Of a stretch of 64,000 nt of DNA, positions 7,201 through 16,529 are shown in pieces. Both the position numbers and the translations under genes were made by a program. The DNA comes from Actinoallomurus spadix. Its GTDB lineage: Bacteria; Actinomycetota; Actinomycetes; Streptosporangiales; Streptosporangiaceae. The notes under the pieces were generated by a model. The model saw nothing but the letters and a program-made list of their open reading frames with translations. It made no database searches and was not told the origin of the DNA. How positions within the stretch are numbered: the stretch's first letter is position 1; each line of letters begins with the position of its first letter. Where the stretch lies: the NCBI RefSeq assembly GCF_024055725.1, contig NZ_JAMXMX010000011.1:186001-250000 (forward strand), read 5' to 3'.

Positions 7201-9176
7201 CGTCCCCGACAGGCGAACGCGCGGTACCCCGCCGCGGACCGGGACCGTCCGGCCCGGCCCACGGGCCGGCGCGGTTCATGGCCGGGCAGTCGACCGAGAA
7301 GTCGCTGAACTTCCGCGGGTCGAGCCGGCGGCTGCTGCGGATGCTGCGGCCGGAGCGGCCGCTGATCGCCGCGACCCTCCTGCTGGCCGTCGCGAGCGTC
7401 GCGACGACCGTGGTGGGCCCGAAGATCCTCGGGCGCGCCACCGACCTGGTCTTCGCCGGGATCACCGGCCGCAGGTTCCCCACCGGGAGGACCAAGGCCG
7501 AGGTGGTCGACCGGCTGCGGAGCACGGGTCACGGCACCCTCGCGGACATGCTGAACTCGATGGACTTCGTGCCCGGCCACGGCATCGACTTCGGCAAGGT
7601 CGGCATGGTGCTGCTGATCGCGCTGGCGCTGTTCGCGGTCGCCGCGGTCCTCGGCGTGGTGCAGGGGCGCCTGACGACGACGATCGTGCAGCGGTCGATG
7701 TTCCGGCTGCGCGAGCAGGCGGAGCTGAAGCTGGCGCGGCTGCCGCTGAGCTACTTCGACCGCCAGCCGCACGGTGAGGTGCTCAGCCGGGTCACCAACG
7801 ACATCGACAACCTCGCCCAGACGCTGCAGCAGACGCTCAGCCAGATGCTGACCTCGCTGCTCACCATCGTCGGCGTGCTGACCATGATGATCGTCATCTC
7901 ACCGCTGCTGGCGCTGATCGCGCTGGTGACCGTGCCGGTCTCGGTGCTGGTCGCGGGGAGGGTCGGCAAGAGGGCGCAGCCCCAGTTCATCAGGCAGTGG
8001 GCGACGACGGGCCGGCTGAACGGCCACATCGAGGAGATGTACACCGGGCACTCCCTCGTCAAGGTCTTCGGCCGGCAGGAGGAGTCCCTGGAGACGTTCC
8101 GGGAGCACAACGACACGCTGTACGCCTCCAGCTTCCGGGCGCAGTTCATCTCCGGCCTGATCCAGCCGGCGATGATGTTCATCGGGAACCTGAACTACGT
8201 CCTCGTCGCGGTCGTCGGCGGCCTGCGGGTGGCGTCGGGCTCGCTGTCCCTGGGCGACGTGCAGGCGTTCGTGCAGTACTCCCGGCAGTTCACCCAGCCG
8301 ATCACGCAGGTGGCCAGCATGGCGAACCTGCTGCAGTCGGGCGTCGCCTCCGCCGAGCGCGTCTTCGCGCTGCTGGACGCGGACGAGCAGGAGCCGGACC
8401 CGCAGACGCCCGTACGGCCCGAGGAGGTACGCGGGCGGGTGGTCTTCGAGAACGTCTCCTTCCGCTACAACCCCGACACGCCGCTCATCGAGGACCTGTC
8501 CCTGTCCGTCGAGCCCGGTCAGACGGTCGCCATCGTCGGCCCGACCGGCGCGGGCAAGACCACGCTGGTCAACCTCCTGATGCGGTTCTACGAGGTCACG
8601 GGCGGCCGGATCCTGCTCGACGGCGTGGACGTCGCCGCGATGACCCGCGAGGAGCTGCGGTCCAAGACGGGCATGGTGCTGCAGGACGCCTGGCTGTTCG
8701 GCGGCACGATCGCCGAGAACATCGCGTACGGGAAGGCGGACGCCACCGACGAGGAGGTCGTGGAGGCGGCGCGGGCCACCTACGTCGACCGGTTCGTGCG
8801 GCACCTGCCCGACGGGTACGACACGGTGATCGACGACGAGGGCGGCAACGTCAGCGCGGGCGAGAAGCAGCTGATCACGATCGCCCGGGCGTTCCTCGCC
8901 CGGCCCACGATCCTCATCCTGGACGAGGCGACCAGCTCGGTCGACACCCGGACCGAGGTGCTGATCCAGCGGGCGATGAACTCCCTGCGCAAGGGACGGA
9001 CCAGCTTCGTGATCGCGCACCGGCTGTCGACGATCCGGGACGCGGACCTGATCCTCGTCATGGAGTCCGGCAGCATCGTCGAGCAGGGCACCCACGACGA
9101 GCTCTTGAAGGCCGAGGGCGCCTACGCCCGCCTGTACCAGGCGCAGTTCGCCCAGGCCGTCGCCGAGGTCGACTGA
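7197..9176 (+). CDS. ABC exporter subunit B, catalytically intact nucleotide site
   Basis: A 659-aa partner of the upstream half-transporter, starting at a GTG inside GTGA (4-bp overlap). It has a longer cytoplasmic N-terminus (about 50 residues), six membrane helices with an insertion between the first two (TDLVFAGITGRRF onwards), and an ATPase domain with Walker A GPTGAGKT, an unusual signature NVSAGEKQ, Walker B LILDEATSSVD with the glutamate present, and H-loop IAHRLSTI. The changed signature completes the degenerate composite site with subunit A's Walker motifs, while this subunit's own Walker motifs pair with subunit A's normal signature. Confidence 0.9.
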   Translation: MTSPTGERAVPRRGPGPSGPAHGPARFMAGQSTEKSLNFRGSSRRLLRMLRPERPLIAATLLLAVASVATTVVGPKILGRATDLVFAGITGRRFPTGRTKAEVVDRLRSTGHGTLADMLNSMDFVPGHGIDFGKVGMVLLIALALFAVAAVLGVVQGRLTTTIVQRSMFRLREQAELKLARLPLSYFDRQPHGEVLSRVTNDIDNLAQTLQQTLSQMLTSLLTIVGVLTMMIVISPLLALIALVTVPVSVLVAGRVGKRAQPQFIRQWATTGRLNGHIEEMYTGHSLVKVFGRQEESLETFREHNDTLYASSFRAQFISGLIQPAMMFIGNLNYVLVAVVGGLRVASGSLSLGDVQAFVQYSRQFTQPITQVASMANLLQSGVASAERVFALLDADEQEPDPQTPVRPEEVRGRVVFENVSFRYNPDTPLIEDLSLSVEPGQTVAIVGPTGAGKTTLVNLLMRFYEVTGGRILLDGVDVAAMTREELRSKTGMVLQDAWLFGGTIAENIAYGKADATDEEVVEAARATYVDRFVRHLPDGYDTVIDDEGGNVSAGEKQLITIARAFLARPTILILDEATSSVDTRTEVLIQRAMNSLRKGRTSFVIAHRLSTIRDADLILVMESGSIVEQGTHDELLKAEGAYARLYQAQFAQAVAEVD

Positions 9177-9194
9177 CGGAACCCCGGCCGTGCC

Positions 9195-10118
9195 TCACGG
9201 CACCAGGACGATCTTGCCTCGCGTGTGGCGCCTCTCCAGCTCGCGGAAGGCGTCCCGGACCTGGTCGAGCGGGTACGTGCGGGCGATCGGGATCTCCAGC
9301 TCGCCCTTGTCGACCAGCGCGGCCAGTTCGGCGACCACCTCGATGGTGGCCGCCTGCGCGTTCCCGTCGGTCTTGACGCCGTGCTTCGCGGCGGCGGCCA
9401 AGTCCTTGATGGTGTCGATCCGCTCCGGGGCGACGCCGAGCTCGAGCGCGAGGTCGACGTAGCCGGAGCCGAACGCGTCGATGAACGCGTCGACCCGGCC
9501 GCCGGGAGCCGCGGCCCGGATCCGGTCGGCGACGCCCTCGCCGTACGTGACGGGGATCGCCCCGTGGGCGGTGAGCCACTCGTGGTTGGCCTCGCTCGCC
9601 AGGCCGATCACCGTCGCGCCGGCACGGCGGGCGAGCTGGACCGCGATCGTCCCCACTCCCCCGGCCGCGGCGGAGATCACGACCGTGTCGCCGGGGCCGG
9701 CGGCGACGGCGCGCACCGCCGCGTACGCCGTCGTGCCCGCGACGTACAGCGACCCGCCCTGCTCCCACGAGACGTTCGCCGGCCGGGGCGTCAGGTTGCC
9801 CGCCTCGACGAGGACGAACTCAGCGTGGCTCGCCCGGTCGTCGGTGAACCCGATGACCTCGTCCCCTGCCGCGAGACCGGTGACGCCCGCGCCGAGTTCC
9901 TCGACGATCCCGGCCAGGTCGCTGCCCTCCCCGGAGGGGAACGTCGCGGGCCACTTCTCGTGCAGCGCCCCGGTACGGATCGACACCTCGCCCGGGTTGA
10001 TCGCCGCCGCCCTGACCCGTACGAGGACCTGGCCGGGTCCGGGGACCGGCCGGTCGACCTCCTCGACCCGCAGCACCTCGATGGGGCCGTACTCGTCGAA
10101 CCGCACCGCCTTGGACAT
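9195..10118 (-). CDS. Zinc-free MDR-family NADP-dependent oxidoreductase
   Basis: A 307-aa medium-chain dehydrogenase/reductase of the quinone oxidoreductase type. Visible features are the N-terminal GroES-like barrel (GQVLVRVRAAAINPGE, FPSGEGSDLAG), the cofactor-binding SAAAGGVGTIAVQLA motif and the terminal HTRGKIVLVP. No zinc-ligand pattern is present. The start is the ATG giving MSKAVRFDEYG; the frame is open further upstream but lacks support. It is divergent from the XRE regulator at 10277, with a palindrome between them, so the two probably form a regulator/target pair. The last 18 bp before it separate it from the convergent exporter. Confidence 0.88.
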   Translation of the reverse strand: MSKAVRFDEYGPIEVLRVEEVDRPVPGPGQVLVRVRAAAINPGEVSIRTGALHEKWPATFPSGEGSDLAGIVEELGAGVTGLAAGDEVIGFTDDRASHAEFVLVEAGNLTPRPANVSWEQGGSLYVAGTTAYAAVRAVAAGPGDTVVISAAAGGVGTIAVQLARRAGATVIGLASEANHEWLTAHGAIPVTYGEGVADRIRAAAPGGRVDAFIDAFGSGYVDLALELGVAPERIDTIKDLAAAAKHGVKTDGNAQAATIEVVAELAALVDKGELEIPIARTYPLDQVRDAFRELERRHTRGKIVLVP

Positions 10119-10213
10119 CGCACACTCCTGATCTGAGACGCCGGCCGCCGTCTTCGGCCGGACACCGATCAGGCTGCCAACGAGGCGCGGCGGTGACGAG
10201 CGGAGCGGTTTCC

Positions 10214-10228
10214 CTAGGATCGGCGATC
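10214..10228. promoter_or_regulatory. Operator candidate between oxidoreductase and XRE regulator
   Basis: AGGATC-GGC-GATCCT, a perfect 6-bp inverted repeat with a 3-nt centre, lies in the divergent intergenic region about 50 bp upstream of the regulator start. It is a natural candidate for the regulator's own binding site. Confidence 0.45.
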
Positions 10229-10276
10229 CTTGGCTGAGCGTCCGGACCCGGGCGGAACCTCGGCGATGATGGCGGC

Positions 10277-11140
10277 ATGCAGATGGACCGCCGGCAGCTC
10301 GCCGACTTCCTGCGCCGCTCACGGGAACGCCTGCGCCCTCAGGAGGTCGGCCTTCCCACCGGGCCGCGCCGCCGTACACCCGGGCTGCGGCGTGAGGAGC
10401 TCTCCCAGCTCGCGGGGATGTCCGCCGACTACTACATGCGCCTGGAGCAGGCCCGCAGCCCGCAGCCGTCCCCGCAGATCCTCGCCTCACTGGCGCACGC
10501 CCTGCGGCTGACCGAGGACGAGCGCGACCACCTCTACCTGCTGGCGGGGCACCGGCCGCCCGCCGGCCGGCTCGCGGGGGACCATGTCCGGCCCGGCCTG
10601 CTGTACCTGCTGGACCAGCTCAAGGAGACGCCGGCCCACATCACCAACGACCTCGGTGACCTGCTGGCCCGCAACACGATGGCCGAGGCGCTCCTCGGCT
10701 GCATCTGCTCGGTCCGGGAGCAGGACCGCAACTTCGTGTGGCGCTGGTTCACCGACCCCACGATCCGGTCGATCTATCCGGCCGAGGAGCGCGAGCAGCA
10801 GAGCCGTGCCTACGTCGCCGACCTGCGGGCCTCCCTAGTGCGGCGGGGCAGCGACGCGGCGTCGACCCGGCTGGTCGCCCGGCTGCGCGAGGTCAGTTCC
10901 GAGTTCGCCGCGCTGTGGGAGCTGCACGAGGTCGCCGTGAAGCGTACGAGCCGGCTGCGCGTCGACCACCCCGCCATCGGCCCGATCGAGCTGGAGTGCG
11001 AGGTGCTGCTGAGCCCGGCCGAGGACCAGCGGCTCACGATCTTCACGCCGCCGCCGGGCACGTCCAACATCGATCATCTCAGCCTGCTGCGCGTCCTCGG
11101 CCACGACGACTTCACCCCGGCCACCCCCGAACGCCGCTGA
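10277..11140 (+). CDS. XRE-family regulator with MmyB-like ligand domain
   Basis: A 287-aa protein with an N-terminal helix-turn-helix (about 10-70; PGLRREELSQLAGMSADYYMRLEQAR) and a C-terminal MmyB-type domain that includes RNFVWRWFTDP. Such proteins commonly sit divergently next to a short-chain or medium-chain reductase in actinomycetes and repress it. That arrangement is present here with the gene at 9195-10118. A short CGGCCGG palindromic run follows the stop, where the gene converges on the acetyltransferase. Confidence 0.88.
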   Translation: MQMDRRQLADFLRRSRERLRPQEVGLPTGPRRRTPGLRREELSQLAGMSADYYMRLEQARSPQPSPQILASLAHALRLTEDERDHLYLLAGHRPPAGRLAGDHVRPGLLYLLDQLKETPAHITNDLGDLLARNTMAEALLGCICSVREQDRNFVWRWFTDPTIRSIYPAEEREQQSRAYVADLRASLVRRGSDAASTRLVARLREVSSEFAALWELHEVAVKRTSRLRVDHPAIGPIELECEVLLSPAEDQRLTIFTPPPGTSNIDHLSLLRVLGHDDFTPATPERR

Positions 11141-11158
11141 CGGCCGGCCGGCCGCTGT

Positions 11159-11806
11159 TCACCCGTCCAGGCCGAAGAGGGGCAGGCAGGGCGCCAGGCC
11201 CTCGATCGTGACGGGCACCGTCCGCCGGGCCTGCCAGGCCGCGCGGTCGAGGCGTACCCGGCGCACCACCATGGGCCGCCCGCGGACGACGCGGCGTTCG
11301 ATCCCGTCCTCGCGGTACCCGAGCTTGCGGGACACCGCGAAGGACGCCTCGTTGTCGGCGAAGGCGGCGGACACGGCGTACTCCGCGCCCAGGCCCTCGA
11401 AGGCCAGGCCGAGCACGGCGGCGCGCATCTCCGTGCCGATCCCCCGCCCCTGGTACCGGCGGCCCACCCAGGAGCCGGTCGAGACCTCACGGAGGACCGG
11501 GAAGTCCGTTCCCATCAGCCCCTGCGTCCCCACGATCGTGCCGTCGAGGTCGGCCACGAGGTTCAGCGTCCACGCCGACGGCCGCCAGTCCGCCCAGCAC
11601 GACCAGTGGAACTGCAGGAGCCCGCGTGCCCGTTCGGCCGGCGGCGCGTCCGTCCAGGGCACGGCGAACGGCTGCGTCTCCGGGTCGTGAACGCCCTCGG
11701 CCGCCAGATCGGCGAGCGCGGTCAGGTCTTCGAGCGCCGGCAGCCGTAGTACTAACCGCGGGGTGCGGAGCCGCAGGCCGAACAGGGGCCAGTGTGGTGA
11801 TGCCAT
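11159..11806 (-). CDS. GNAT-family N-acetyltransferase
   Basis: A 215-aa RimJ/RimL-like acetyltransferase. It shows the N-terminal LRTPRLVLRLPALEDL strand-helix, a GTQGLMGTDFPVLREVSTGSWVG core split over two strands, and the acetyl-CoA loop RYQGRGIGTEMR. The chosen ATG (MASPHWPL) begins just before the conserved LRTPRL block; upstream in-frame residues look non-coding. The substrate could be a ribosomal protein terminus or a small amine. It converges on the XRE regulator with 18 bp between stops. Confidence 0.85.
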   Translation of the reverse strand: MASPHWPLFGLRLRTPRLVLRLPALEDLTALADLAAEGVHDPETQPFAVPWTDAPPAERARGLLQFHWSCWADWRPSAWTLNLVADLDGTIVGTQGLMGTDFPVLREVSTGSWVGRRYQGRGIGTEMRAAVLGLAFEGLGAEYAVSAAFADNEASFAVSRKLGYREDGIERRVVRGRPMVVRRVRLDRAAWQARRTVPVTIEGLAPCLPLFGLDG

Positions 11807-12035
11807 GGGGGCGATTGTGCAGAGGGTCTCCGCTCGCCGCATCCTCTTTTCCCGCACCTCGCCGAACGCCGTTCAGATAAGCAGTCATCCGGACATTCCG
11901 TAAAAACGTCAGTCAACTTGGACAGATATGGCCATTGTGACTGAGGCGGGTCTAAGATCGCCGTCCTACGTGCGGCCGGTCACTCTCCGAGTCGACCGGC
12001 CCACAGGTGTTGATCATGGTCGAAGGGAGCGCAAC

Positions 12036-13265
12036 GTGACCGCGCCGGAGCCGGAGTTCACAGACCCGCATTCCGGGGCGGTGCCACTGCACGGGCGGCG
12101 CTTCGTCGAGGACACCGACGAGCTGTACCGGGAGATGCGGCGCGACCACGGGCCGGTCGTCCCCGTCCTCCTCGAGAGCGGCGAGCCGGCGTGGCTGGTC
12201 ATCGGCTACCGCGAGGCGCACCGGGTGCTCACCGACGCGCAGTTGTTCGCCCGCGATCCGTACCGCTGCCACGGCCCGGACTACGTGCCACCGCAGGTCC
12301 TGGGCTACCTGCCCGGCATCCTGATGTTCCTGGACGGGCCCGCGCACGCGCGCCGGGCCGGCGCGGTCAGCGCCGCGCTCGCCGAGGTGGACCAGTTCGA
12401 GATGCGCAGCGAGTGCGAGCGGTTCGCCGACCGGCTGATCGACACGTTCGCCGCCGCCGGCGAGGCCGATCTGATCGAGCAGTACGCCTATCACCTGCCG
12501 GCCCTCGTCACGGGCAGCCTGCTCGGCGTGCCCGACGCGCAGCTGACGGCGCTCTCCCGGGACATGAAGATGATGAACGACGGCCAGGAGGAGGCCATCG
12601 AGGCGTACGGCCGGTACGTCGTGACGATGACGGGCCTGCTCGCGAGCAAGCGCGAGTGGCCCGGAGCGGACGTGATCTCCCGGCTGCTCGCGTACGCGGT
12701 CGATACCACCGACGAGGAGCTGATGCAGGATCTGCTGATCGTGCTCTCCGGCGGTCAGGAGAACACCGCCCACTGGATCGGCAACACTCTCCGCCTCATG
12801 CTGACCGACGACCGCTTCTCGCTGACCCTCTCGGGCGGGCGCCGCAGCGTCGGCCAGGCGCTGAACGAGGTGATGTGGGAGGCCTGCCCGGTGAAGACCG
12901 CCCCCGCCCGCTGGGCGGTCCGGGACGCGGTCCTCGGCGGCCGGACGATCCGTGCCGGTGACGTGGTCGTCGTCGGGCCGGCCGGTGCCAACGCCGACCC
13001 GCGGATCCGGCCCGACGCGCACCGCGACCCGAGCGGCAACCACGCCCACCTCGGTTTCGGCACCGGCGAGTACGGCTGCCCGCATCCGGCTCCGGAGATC
13101 GCTCAGGTGATGGCGCAGACCGCCGTCGAGGTGCTCCTGGACCGGCTGCCGGACGTGCGGCTGGCGGTGCCGGAGGACGCGCTCGCGTGGCGGCCGGCCT
13201 TCCACGTCCGCGGCCTGACGGCGCTTCCGGTGCGGTTCAGCCCCGCGCACGTCGCCGGCGGCTGA
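12036..13265 (+). CDS. CYP157-like cytochrome P450 lacking the ExxR arginine
   Basis: A 409-aa P450, with the start set at a GTG preceded by GAAGGGAG. The haem cysteine is Cys348 in GFGTGEYGCPHP, where the usual HxCxG is altered. The I-helix reads LSGGQENTAHW (237-247) in place of AGxxT. In the K-helix the expected ExxR is Glu278-V-M-Trp281, so the otherwise near-universal arginine is a tryptophan. CYP157 enzymes of Streptomyces are known for the same loss (EQSLW), and many are conservon-linked. Here no conservon partner is adjacent, although one lies at 62.5-64 kb. Whether the protein is catalytic is open. Confidence 0.85.
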   Translation: MTAPEPEFTDPHSGAVPLHGRRFVEDTDELYREMRRDHGPVVPVLLESGEPAWLVIGYREAHRVLTDAQLFARDPYRCHGPDYVPPQVLGYLPGILMFLDGPAHARRAGAVSAALAEVDQFEMRSECERFADRLIDTFAAAGEADLIEQYAYHLPALVTGSLLGVPDAQLTALSRDMKMMNDGQEEAIEAYGRYVVTMTGLLASKREWPGADVISRLLAYAVDTTDEELMQDLLIVLSGGQENTAHWIGNTLRLMLTDDRFSLTLSGGRRSVGQALNEVMWEACPVKTAPARWAVRDAVLGGRTIRAGDVVVVGPAGANADPRIRPDAHRDPSGNHAHLGFGTGEYGCPHPAPEIAQVMAQTAVEVLLDRLPDVRLAVPEDALAWRPAFHVRGLTALPVRFSPAHVAGG

Positions 13266-13284
13266 GCGGAGGACCGGTCCGCGG

Positions 13285-14253
13285 TCAGCTCCCGGTGGCG
13301 CTGATCGGGTCCACCCCGCTGGCCACGACGGACGGCAGGCCGGTCGAGGGGACGTGGGTCGCGAACGTCCACAGCCACTCGCCGGTGAAGCGGTGGTAGT
13401 AGCGCTTCGGGCCGAGGCCGTAGAAGTCCCGCCCGGGCCGATACCACACGTTCGGCCGCGCCGCCGTGTAGCGCAGCGCCTGGACCACGGCGCTCAGAAC
13501 GAGTGCGCCGCCGTCGGCCGTCTTCAACGCGTACACCGGCTGCGGCCGGGCCGCCCACTGCGTACGGCCCTGCCACCGGCCGCGGCTGGTGAGCTCCAGG
13601 ACGGACTTGGCCCAGTTCCTGCCGAGCGTGGAGGTCAAGGGGCCGGAGGCGAACGCCTCCGGGGACTTCTTGCGGTCCGCGGTGTAGGTGAGGTAGGTGG
13701 CGAGCCGGGTGCCGACACCGAGGGCCGGCCCGGTCGTCACCGCGGTCGCCGAGCCGTCCGCGCCGCGCGCGATCGCCGGCAGCTTCTGCCCCTTCGCCAC
13801 CCAGGCGCCGACGGCGGACTTGTACGTGCCCCCGCCCGTGTCGACGAACACGAGGAACTCGGTCCCGCTCTCGCCCTTCACCCGGGCGGAGACCGCGAAC
13901 CAGGCCGGGCTCACGTTGTGCGGGATGAAGAACCGAGCGCCCTCGTAGTGGAAGGGCTTGATCTTCTTGGCCTGCTTCGCCCGGATGCGCTTGTTGCCGG
14001 CCAGGTCGATCTCGAGCATCGGCCCGGTCTCGTTCTGCCGCAGCAGCGCGTCGGAGACCTTACTGTTCGCCTCGTTGTTGACCTTCTCATGATCGGCGAA
14101 GATCGCCCGCGCCTGCGCCTCGGTCACCGCGGTGGCCCCGGGCGAGCTGCTCGACGTGGACGAGTGCCGGGGGGTCGGTGTGGTCTCTCCGCCGCACCCC
14201 GCGGCGGTCAGCACACTGAGGGCGACAGACCCGAGGACGGTCCCTTTTCGCAC
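13285..14253 (-). CDS. Putative lipoprotein of unknown function
   Basis: A 322-aa protein with a lipoprotein signal (MRKGTVLGSVALSV, lipobox ending at Cys20), then a Ser/Thr/Pro linker rich in serine (about 25-45) and a globular domain. Recognisable strings are HEKVNNEANSKVSD, IPHNVSPAWFAVSA and RPNVWYRPGRDFYG. The domain may be duplicated, as two aromatic-rich halves can be seen, but I cannot name the family. It is convergent with the P450 (19 bp between stops) and divergent from the PfkB kinase across an AT-richer 65-bp interval. Confidence 0.75.
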   Translation of the reverse strand: MRKGTVLGSVALSVLTAAGCGGETTPTPRHSSTSSSSPGATAVTEAQARAIFADHEKVNNEANSKVSDALLRQNETGPMLEIDLAGNKRIRAKQAKKIKPFHYEGARFFIPHNVSPAWFAVSARVKGESGTEFLVFVDTGGGTYKSAVGAWVAKGQKLPAIARGADGSATAVTTGPALGVGTRLATYLTYTADRKKSPEAFASGPLTSTLGRNWAKSVLELTSRGRWQGRTQWAARPQPVYALKTADGGALVLSAVVQALRYTAARPNVWYRPGRDFYGLGPKRYYHRFTGEWLWTFATHVPSTGLPSVVASGVDPISATGS

Positions 14254-14318
14254 TTGAGGCTCCGTAAAAATAAGGTAAAACGATCAAGAGCATACTGAAC
14301 GTACGGGGAGGCACGCAG

Positions 14319-15221
14319 GTGGGTCCGGTACAGGAGGCGTACGACGTCGTCGTGGTCGGCGGCAGCGGGGTGGACACGATCGTGCGCGTCGGCTCCCTGC
14401 CGGTGCCGCTCGCCGACTCGGTCGGCGTCCCCCCGATCGAGGAGTGGCCCGGTCAGACCGGCGGGAACGTCGCCCTCGGCGCCCGGGCGCTCGGTCTCAC
14501 GGTCGCGTTGCTCGACTACATCGGGGACGACTGGATCGGCGCGCAGGTACGCGAGCGGCTGGCCGAGGGGGACGTGGAGTTCGCCCCGCTGATCTCCCCC
14601 GCCGGCACCCGCCGCGCCGTGAACCTGGTGGACGCGACCGGCCGCCGGATGTCGTTCTACGACGGCCGCGACCCGGCGGACCTGCGGATGCCACGGGAGC
14701 ACTACCTGCCCTGGATGAGCCGGGCCCGCCACGTCCACCTGGCCATCATGAACTTCGCGCGTTCCCTGTACGACGACCTCGCCGGGCTCGGCGTCCCGAT
14801 CTCGACGGACCTGCACGACTGGGACGGCCTGAACGACCACCAGCGGGAGTTCGCACTCCGCTCCGACCTGGTGTTCTTCAGCGCCGCGGGCGTGGGTGAG
14901 GGCTTTCCCGCGCTGATGCGGGAGATCCTGCGCGAGGGGCGCGCGGAGACCGTGGTGGCCACGGCCGGCGCGGACGGCGCGTACCTCCTGACCCGTGACG
15001 GCGGCGCGACCCCGCGGCATGTCCCGGCGGCGGTGCCGCCCGCGCCGGTCGTGGACTCCAACGGCGCGGGCGACGCGTTCGTCTGCGGGTTCCTTTACGG
15101 GCGGCTCGCCGGCCGGGACGTGGAGGAGTGCGCCCGCCTCGGCACGGTCGCGGGCGCCTACGCGTGCACGGCCCCGGGTTCGACCGCTCTCATCCCGGCC
15201 GATGCGCTCCTGACGGCCTGA
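14319..15221 (+). CDS. PfkB-family carbohydrate kinase
   Basis: A 300-aa ribokinase-like sugar or nucleoside kinase, starting with GTG after a GGGGAGG ribosome site. The N-terminal VVVGGSGVDTIVRV and PGQTGGNVALGARALG blocks bind the sugar. DSNGAGDAFVCGF near residue 245 is PfkB signature 2 and holds the catalytic aspartate and anion hole. The substrate (ribose, fructose, an inosine-like nucleoside or another sugar) cannot be inferred, since no transporter or sugar gene is adjacent. Confidence 0.87.
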   Translation: MGPVQEAYDVVVVGGSGVDTIVRVGSLPVPLADSVGVPPIEEWPGQTGGNVALGARALGLTVALLDYIGDDWIGAQVRERLAEGDVEFAPLISPAGTRRAVNLVDATGRRMSFYDGRDPADLRMPREHYLPWMSRARHVHLAIMNFARSLYDDLAGLGVPISTDLHDWDGLNDHQREFALRSDLVFFSAAGVGEGFPALMREILREGRAETVVATAGADGAYLLTRDGGATPRHVPAAVPPAPVVDSNGAGDAFVCGFLYGRLAGRDVEECARLGTVAGAYACTAPGSTALIPADALLTA

Positions 15222-15287
15222 CCGGCTCGCGAGATCGTCCGCGTACGGCGGGCGGACTGTCGGGGGCCGCTGCCACAATCGCGCGGC

Positions 15288-16430
15288 ATGGCGAAGAGGA
15301 CGGTACGCCGCCTGGCCGATCTGCTGGTCGGGCTGGGCATGGTGACGGAGGACAGGGCCGCCGCGGTGCTGGCCGACATCGGGTCGTGGCGGAAGGAGCA
15401 CCTGGACGAGGAGCTCGACGAACGCGACGTGTTCGGCTGGCTTCCCGAGTTCGGCGTCGCCGTCCCGGTGCACATCGAGGATGTCGACTTCGTGGCCGAC
15501 TACTACCGGTACCTCCTGGAGGAGGAGGTGACGCCCTGCACGGGCGGCGCGGTGGTCCTCTCCGACGTCGTACTGCTGCGCGACGAGGACGGCTACGAGT
15601 ACCTCCACTTCCTGCGCAACGGCGAGCCGGTCTGGTGGCAGGTCGAGCACGAGTCCGAGGACTACGCGGACACGGCGGCCCTGTCAGGGCAGTTCGGTGA
15701 TCTGGATCCGGGCGGCGACGATCCGCGCAGGTTCTACCAGCTGCGCCCGGAGAAGGTCGGCGCGCAGGACGACCTCTACGTCCTGGCCTCCCCCGACCAG
15801 GCCAGGGCGCTGCACGAGGAGTTCGGCCTGAACTTCTACGACCTGGACGCGGCGCCGCCGCCGCACGGCGAGCCGCCGACGGCACAGCCCGGTACGCCCG
15901 AGTGGTACGCCCAGGAGGACCGCCGGCACCTGACCGCACCGGCCCGGGCGTTCCTCGACCGGTGGCGGTCCGGCATGGCCGGCGCGCTCGACGAGTGGCG
16001 GGCCCGGTTCCTGCCGGCGGACTTCCCCTTCGACTTCTCCCTCGCCTCCCTGGGCGCACTGGAGGCGCTCGTCCGTGACCGGTACACCGGCTGGTCGGCG
16101 GTCCAGGCGGCCGCCGGCGAGCCGTTCGTCGAGGGAGCGGTCCGCTACGTCGGCGAGACGCTGATCCGGACCGGGCCCGGGCACTGGACCTACCGGGACA
16201 CGGCGGACCCGTTGTACGGCGGCGTTCCGTCGGTCTGCTCCGACACCCCGGCCGCCTTCCGGGGCATCGTCGTCCCGCTGTACGCGCTGAGCCGCGCCGC
16301 CGAGGACCGCGAGCCCGGCGTCCTCGCCGCGTCGGCCGAGGACCTGCGCGACGCGGCCGTCCGGTACGCCAAGGCGCTGCGAGCGCTCGACGCGATCCGG
16401 CGGCCCGGCGCCGGACCGGCGGAGGGCTGA
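15288..16430 (+). CDS. Protein of unknown function
   Basis: A 380-aa acidic, probably cytoplasmic protein with no signal or membrane segment. The N-terminus (AKRTVRRLADLLVGLGMV) is helical and basic; the rest is rich in Asp, Glu, Tyr and Trp (VDFVADYYRYLLEEEVTPC, FLRNGEPVWWQVEHE). The second half (about 200-370) is alpha-helical with an AxxFLDRWRSGM stretch. I recognise no motif. It follows the PfkB gene by 66 bp on the same strand and could be co-transcribed. Two hairpins follow its stop. Confidence 0.75.
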   Translation: MAKRTVRRLADLLVGLGMVTEDRAAAVLADIGSWRKEHLDEELDERDVFGWLPEFGVAVPVHIEDVDFVADYYRYLLEEEVTPCTGGAVVLSDVVLLRDEDGYEYLHFLRNGEPVWWQVEHESEDYADTAALSGQFGDLDPGGDDPRRFYQLRPEKVGAQDDLYVLASPDQARALHEEFGLNFYDLDAAPPPHGEPPTAQPGTPEWYAQEDRRHLTAPARAFLDRWRSGMAGALDEWRARFLPADFPFDFSLASLGALEALVRDRYTGWSAVQAAAGEPFVEGAVRYVGETLIRTGPGHWTYRDTADPLYGGVPSVCSDTPAAFRGIVVPLYALSRAAEDREPGVLAASAEDLRDAAVRYAKALRALDAIRRPGAGPAEG

Positions 16431-16504
16431 CCCACCGGGAACGCCGCCCGGTCGTCGTGGTCGTTCCCGTGGGGGTGCCGGGCCGGCGTCGACCCGGCCC
16501 GGCA
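16431..16504. terminator. Double hairpin between convergent genes
   Basis: Two adjacent inverted repeats. The first (16431-16473) pairs CCCACCGGGAACG with CGTTCCCGTGGG with one bulge. The second (16476-16504) is a perfect 11-bp stem TGCCGGGCCGG with a 7-nt loop. They fill the gap between the convergent genes ending at 16430 and 16530. Confidence 0.65.
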
Positions 16505-16529
16505 TGAAGGCGCACGCCGCGAAGGCGTG

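Noticed and set aside
11160-11200. Run of CGGCCGG repeats near 11141-11154 as a possible repeat element
   Set aside because: Only 14 bp and self-complementary by composition; at most a weak terminator.
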